A stretch of DNA of 34,396 nt from an uncultured Clostridia bacterium. GTDB taxonomy: Bacteria; Bacillota; Clostridia; Christensenellales; UBA1242. Position numbers and translations under genes: made by a program. Below are positions 32,358 through 34,396 of the stretch, one piece after another. The notes under the pieces were generated by a model that did no database searches, was not told where the DNA came from, and worked only from the letters and a program-made list of their open reading frames with translations. Numbering within the stretch: position 1 is the first letter of the stretch; every line of letters starts with the position of its first letter. The stretch covers positions 1 to 34,396 of the forward strand of contig CAJFOL010000030.1 of NCBI GenBank assembly GCA_904397185.1, read 5' to 3'.

Positions 32358-33923
32358 TTATTTATCCGCATCTTTTGGTTTCTTTTTATTTAATTCCATA
32401 AGGACCTGTGCAGTTGCATAAGCATCATTAAATGCCCTATGTGCCCCTTCCAATTTTAGTCCTAAAAACTTGACAACTGTACCAAGTTTATAGTTGCTTG
32501 GATTGATATTCGCTTGTTTTGCAACAATATAAGTGTCTATAACAGTGTTCGCAAACGGCAAATGCAGTTTGTTTGTAATTTTTTTCACAAATTTTAGGTC
32601 AAATCCTACTATGTTGTATCCGCTTATTATACAATCTTTAGACCACTCATAAAAATCAATTATCACATCCTCTATCTTTGGTGCTTTTGCCACCATTTCA
32701 TTTGTGATATGTGTAAGTTGTTGGACCTCTAAAGGTATAGGATTCTTTGGCTTTGCAAAACTAGAAAATCTCTCAGTAACTTCTCCATGGTCTATTTTTA
32801 CGGCACCTATTTCAGTTATTTCGCACAAATCAGGGTCAAGCCCAGTAGTTTCAAGGTCGAATACAACAATATTATTTTTAAGAATAAAATCATTATATGC
32901 CGCTTTTTGGTCAAACAAAAATGATTGTGTACTTCTTGGAAGCAAATCAGGAAAAACAACTTGTTTATGATTTTGGAATATTGCCTCTACTGTAAGGTCT
33001 TCCTCTTTCTTCGCCTCTTCATAACATGGACTTGCAAGCGATATCTTTCTTATGTAATATGTTAGTTTTCCATTTATACCTGGCTTTAAATCACCAACAC
33101 AAAGAATGAAAAACTGTTCTTCCAAACTATCAAGAGTTTTTTCATGGGTTTTAGGGCAAAAGTAGACACAGTCGATACTTCCTTCAATATCCTTTAAAAC
33201 AAAAGAAAATAAAGATTTTTCCTCTCCAGCATGCTTTCCCTTTTTAAGTACATATTTTTTTTGTGCTTTGTTTGATATAAAACCTGCCAAAATCACTGAT
33301 GCCTTTTGTTTTTGATTATCCTTTATGTATTCTGGCTTTGGTATGATGTCTCCACCTACCAATTTTTTTTCTATCACAACGTTATACCTTCTTGCTTTAG
33401 TAAGAGTTGGCAGTATATCATCACACTCTATCTCGTCTGGCAGACTCTCTTCATTTTCAATAATGTCAATAGAAAAATTTGCAATATACAATTTATCTAG
33501 ATAATCTTTTAGCATAGACTTTAATTCAAAATCATCAATTAAAGATACAATGTCCTGATTTAATTTTATTTGAATATTAACATCTAACTGTTGACTTTGT
33601 ATTGAAATGTTTTCAAGAGAAATGTATGGCAAAAGCCCTTTCTTATGTTGCTCAAAAAACTTTACAATATCATCTAAGATTAGACGAGCATCAAGATAAC
33701 TTTTCTTTAATTTTACTTTAACTTCTCCATTAAGGCTCAAATAATTTTTAATAAAATCTTCTATTTCTTTTTTATCTTCTCCTGATATTTCATCAATCGT
33801 ATAAGGATATAAAAAAGTTATTGTGCAGAGAGCAAGTTTTTCTTCATACACAATACTATAAAATTTTAAAAAATTGTATTTATTATTAAAATTTTTATTT
33901 AAAAGTTCTTTAATGTCAATCAT
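32358..33923 (-). CDS. PolC-like protein with exonuclease but no polymerase domain
   Basis: 521 residues, against about 1,430 for PolC. Residues 1-180 resemble the PolC N-terminal region; about 205-295 is an OB fold (ASVILAGFISNKAQ to DIEGSIDCVYF); about 350-520 is a DEDDh exonuclease with all motifs: VVFDLETTGLDP, SGYNIVGFDLKF and AHRAFNDAYAT. The PHP domain that surrounds the exonuclease in PolC and the polymerase palm, fingers and thumb are missing. The stop is clean, and rimP follows with its own promoter. ATG 33923 (TTG 33926 is also possible) has no clear ribosome site. The gene is in the usual polC position between rseP and rimP. A proofreading, repair or replication accessory role is inferred. 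Confidence 0.8.
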   Translation of the reverse strand: MIDIKELLNKNFNNKYNFLKFYSIVYEEKLALCTITFLYPYTIDEISGEDKKEIEDFIKNYLSLNGEVKVKLKKSYLDARLILDDIVKFFEQHKKGLLPYISLENISIQSQQLDVNIQIKLNQDIVSLIDDFELKSMLKDYLDKLYIANFSIDIIENEESLPDEIECDDILPTLTKARRYNVVIEKKLVGGDIIPKPEYIKDNQKQKASVILAGFISNKAQKKYVLKKGKHAGEEKSLFSFVLKDIEGSIDCVYFCPKTHEKTLDSLEEQFFILCVGDLKPGINGKLTYYIRKISLASPCYEEAKKEEDLTVEAIFQNHKQVVFPDLLPRSTQSFLFDQKAAYNDFILKNNIVVFDLETTGLDPDLCEITEIGAVKIDHGEVTERFSSFAKPKNPIPLEVQQLTHITNEMVAKAPKIEDVIIDFYEWSKDCIISGYNIVGFDLKFVKKITNKLHLPFANTVIDTYIVAKQANINPSNYKLGTVVKFLGLKLEGAHRAFNDAYATAQVLMELNKKKPKDADK

Positions 33924-33934
33924 CAATAGATATT

Positions 33935-34396
33935 TTATAACAGAAAATGCAATAAGTCAACTAAAATCACAAAACCAAACAATATAAACAGCCCAATGGC
34001 ATGAATCATATTTTCTGTTTCTCTCTTTATTGGTTTCTTTCTTATCGCCTCAATAGTAGTAAACAACACATGAGAACCGTCAAGTGCTGGTATCGGCAAT
34101 GCATTAAAAATAGCAAGATTTGCTGAAATAAGTGGAATTAAAAGCAAGACATTTGCAAAGTTTGTTTGAGTAAAAGTTGCTATTGTTTGAATTGTAGTTA
34201 AAGGTCCGCCAATAGAAGATATAGGCAACTGGAATGTTATCAAAAGCCATAAAGATTTTAGTACAACCCATGCAAGTCCAAAAGCAAAAGGTACTGCTCT
34301 TTCCAATGCCTCACCAAAGGAATATACATAAGCGCTGACTTGACTGTCAAGGCAATAGACATATGAGGTGACATACTCCCCATCTATGACGTTTCC
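33935..34396 (-). CDS. rseP: RseP-type intramembrane site-2 protease, C-terminal part
   Basis: The last 153 residues are inside the window; the frame is open to the edge, so the gene starts outside. Three hydrophobic stretches are seen. The second active-site motif SANLAIFNALPIPALDGSH holds the catalytic Asp, and IEAIRKKPIKRETENMIH follows, as in YluC/RasP. The HExxH motif lies outside the window. RasP cleaves anti-sigma factors and remnant signal peptides. It is upstream of polC in many Firmicutes. Confidence 0.93.
   Translation of the reverse strand, partial: GNVIDGEYVTSYVYCLDSQVSAYVYSFGEALERAVPFAFGLAWVVLKSLWLLITFQLPISSIGGPLTTIQTIATFTQTNFANVLLLIPLISANLAIFNALPIPALDGSHVLFTTIEAIRKKPIKRETENMIHAIGLFILFGFVILVDLLHFLL

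Noticed and set aside
34304-34306. TTG at 34306 as the start of a short RseP-like gene
   Set aside because: The frame stays open to the window edge without a stop and the upstream residues continue the protein, so the gene is cut by the edge.

Overview
The window is a strongly AT-rich chromosomal segment from a low-GC, endospore-forming Firmicute of the Clostridia type. The main evidence is a complete eight-gene spoIIIA operon next to efp, the yqhY-nusB-xseA-xseB block, infC-rpmI-rplT, ruvCAB-queA-tgt, and a rimP-nusA-ylxR-ylxQ-infB-rbfA-nrnA-truB operon below rseP. The genetic code is standard (TGA stops, TGG for Trp). Many starts have strong AGGAGG-type ribosome sites and many promoters have the sigma-A form with 17-base spacing. 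The organism looks like an uncultured gut-type Clostridia member, but the sequence alone does not fix the species.

Layout: almost everything is on the minus strand, so transcription runs from high to low coordinates. 34396-32358: C-terminal end of the site-2 protease rseP, then a PolC-like protein reduced to its N-terminal, OB and exonuclease parts, in the place where polC normally sits. 32330-25294: the rimP-to-truB information-processing operon, with a promoter and leader hairpin upstream of rimP and an internal promoter in front of rbfA. 25040-23570: an endonuclease IV-like TIM-barrel protein and efp. 23537-22664: a small ArsR-like regulator with its own promoter, operator and terminator, beside several hairpins and short repeats. 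22589-17797: spoIIIAA to spoIIIAH. 17796-14971: yqhY-like, nusB, xseA, xseB and a CNNM-like membrane protein (accBC, folD and ispA, known from Bacillus subtilis here, are absent). 14962-12970: infC-rpmI-rplT-RNA methyltransferase behind a terminator-bearing leader. 12968-11706: yebC and a small acidic protein, each with its own promoter and terminator. 11492-6076: ruvC-ruvA-ruvB-queA-tgt and a metallo-hydrolase. 5960-3436: rny and a COG2426 membrane protein. 3349-1514 (plus strand): a PadR-type regulator fused through a long polar linker to four membrane helices. 1381-1: a YgjP-like metallopeptidase, a gene-poor AT-rich stretch with short repeats, and the first codons of a further gene.

Most genes are housekeeping: translation initiation and ribosome assembly, RNA turnover, recombination, queuosine modification and sporulation. 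The less ordinary content is the PadR-membrane fusion, the polymerase-less PolC relative, a 61-base structured repeat present twice (56 of 61 bases identical), a group of TGCA-centred palindromes, three genes whose -10 box lies only 5-7 bases before the start codon (likely leaderless), and several candidate autoregulatory operators and RNA leaders. No rRNA, tRNA, CRISPR array, insertion sequence or prophage was recognised. I did not find a clear new multi-gene defence or mobile system.
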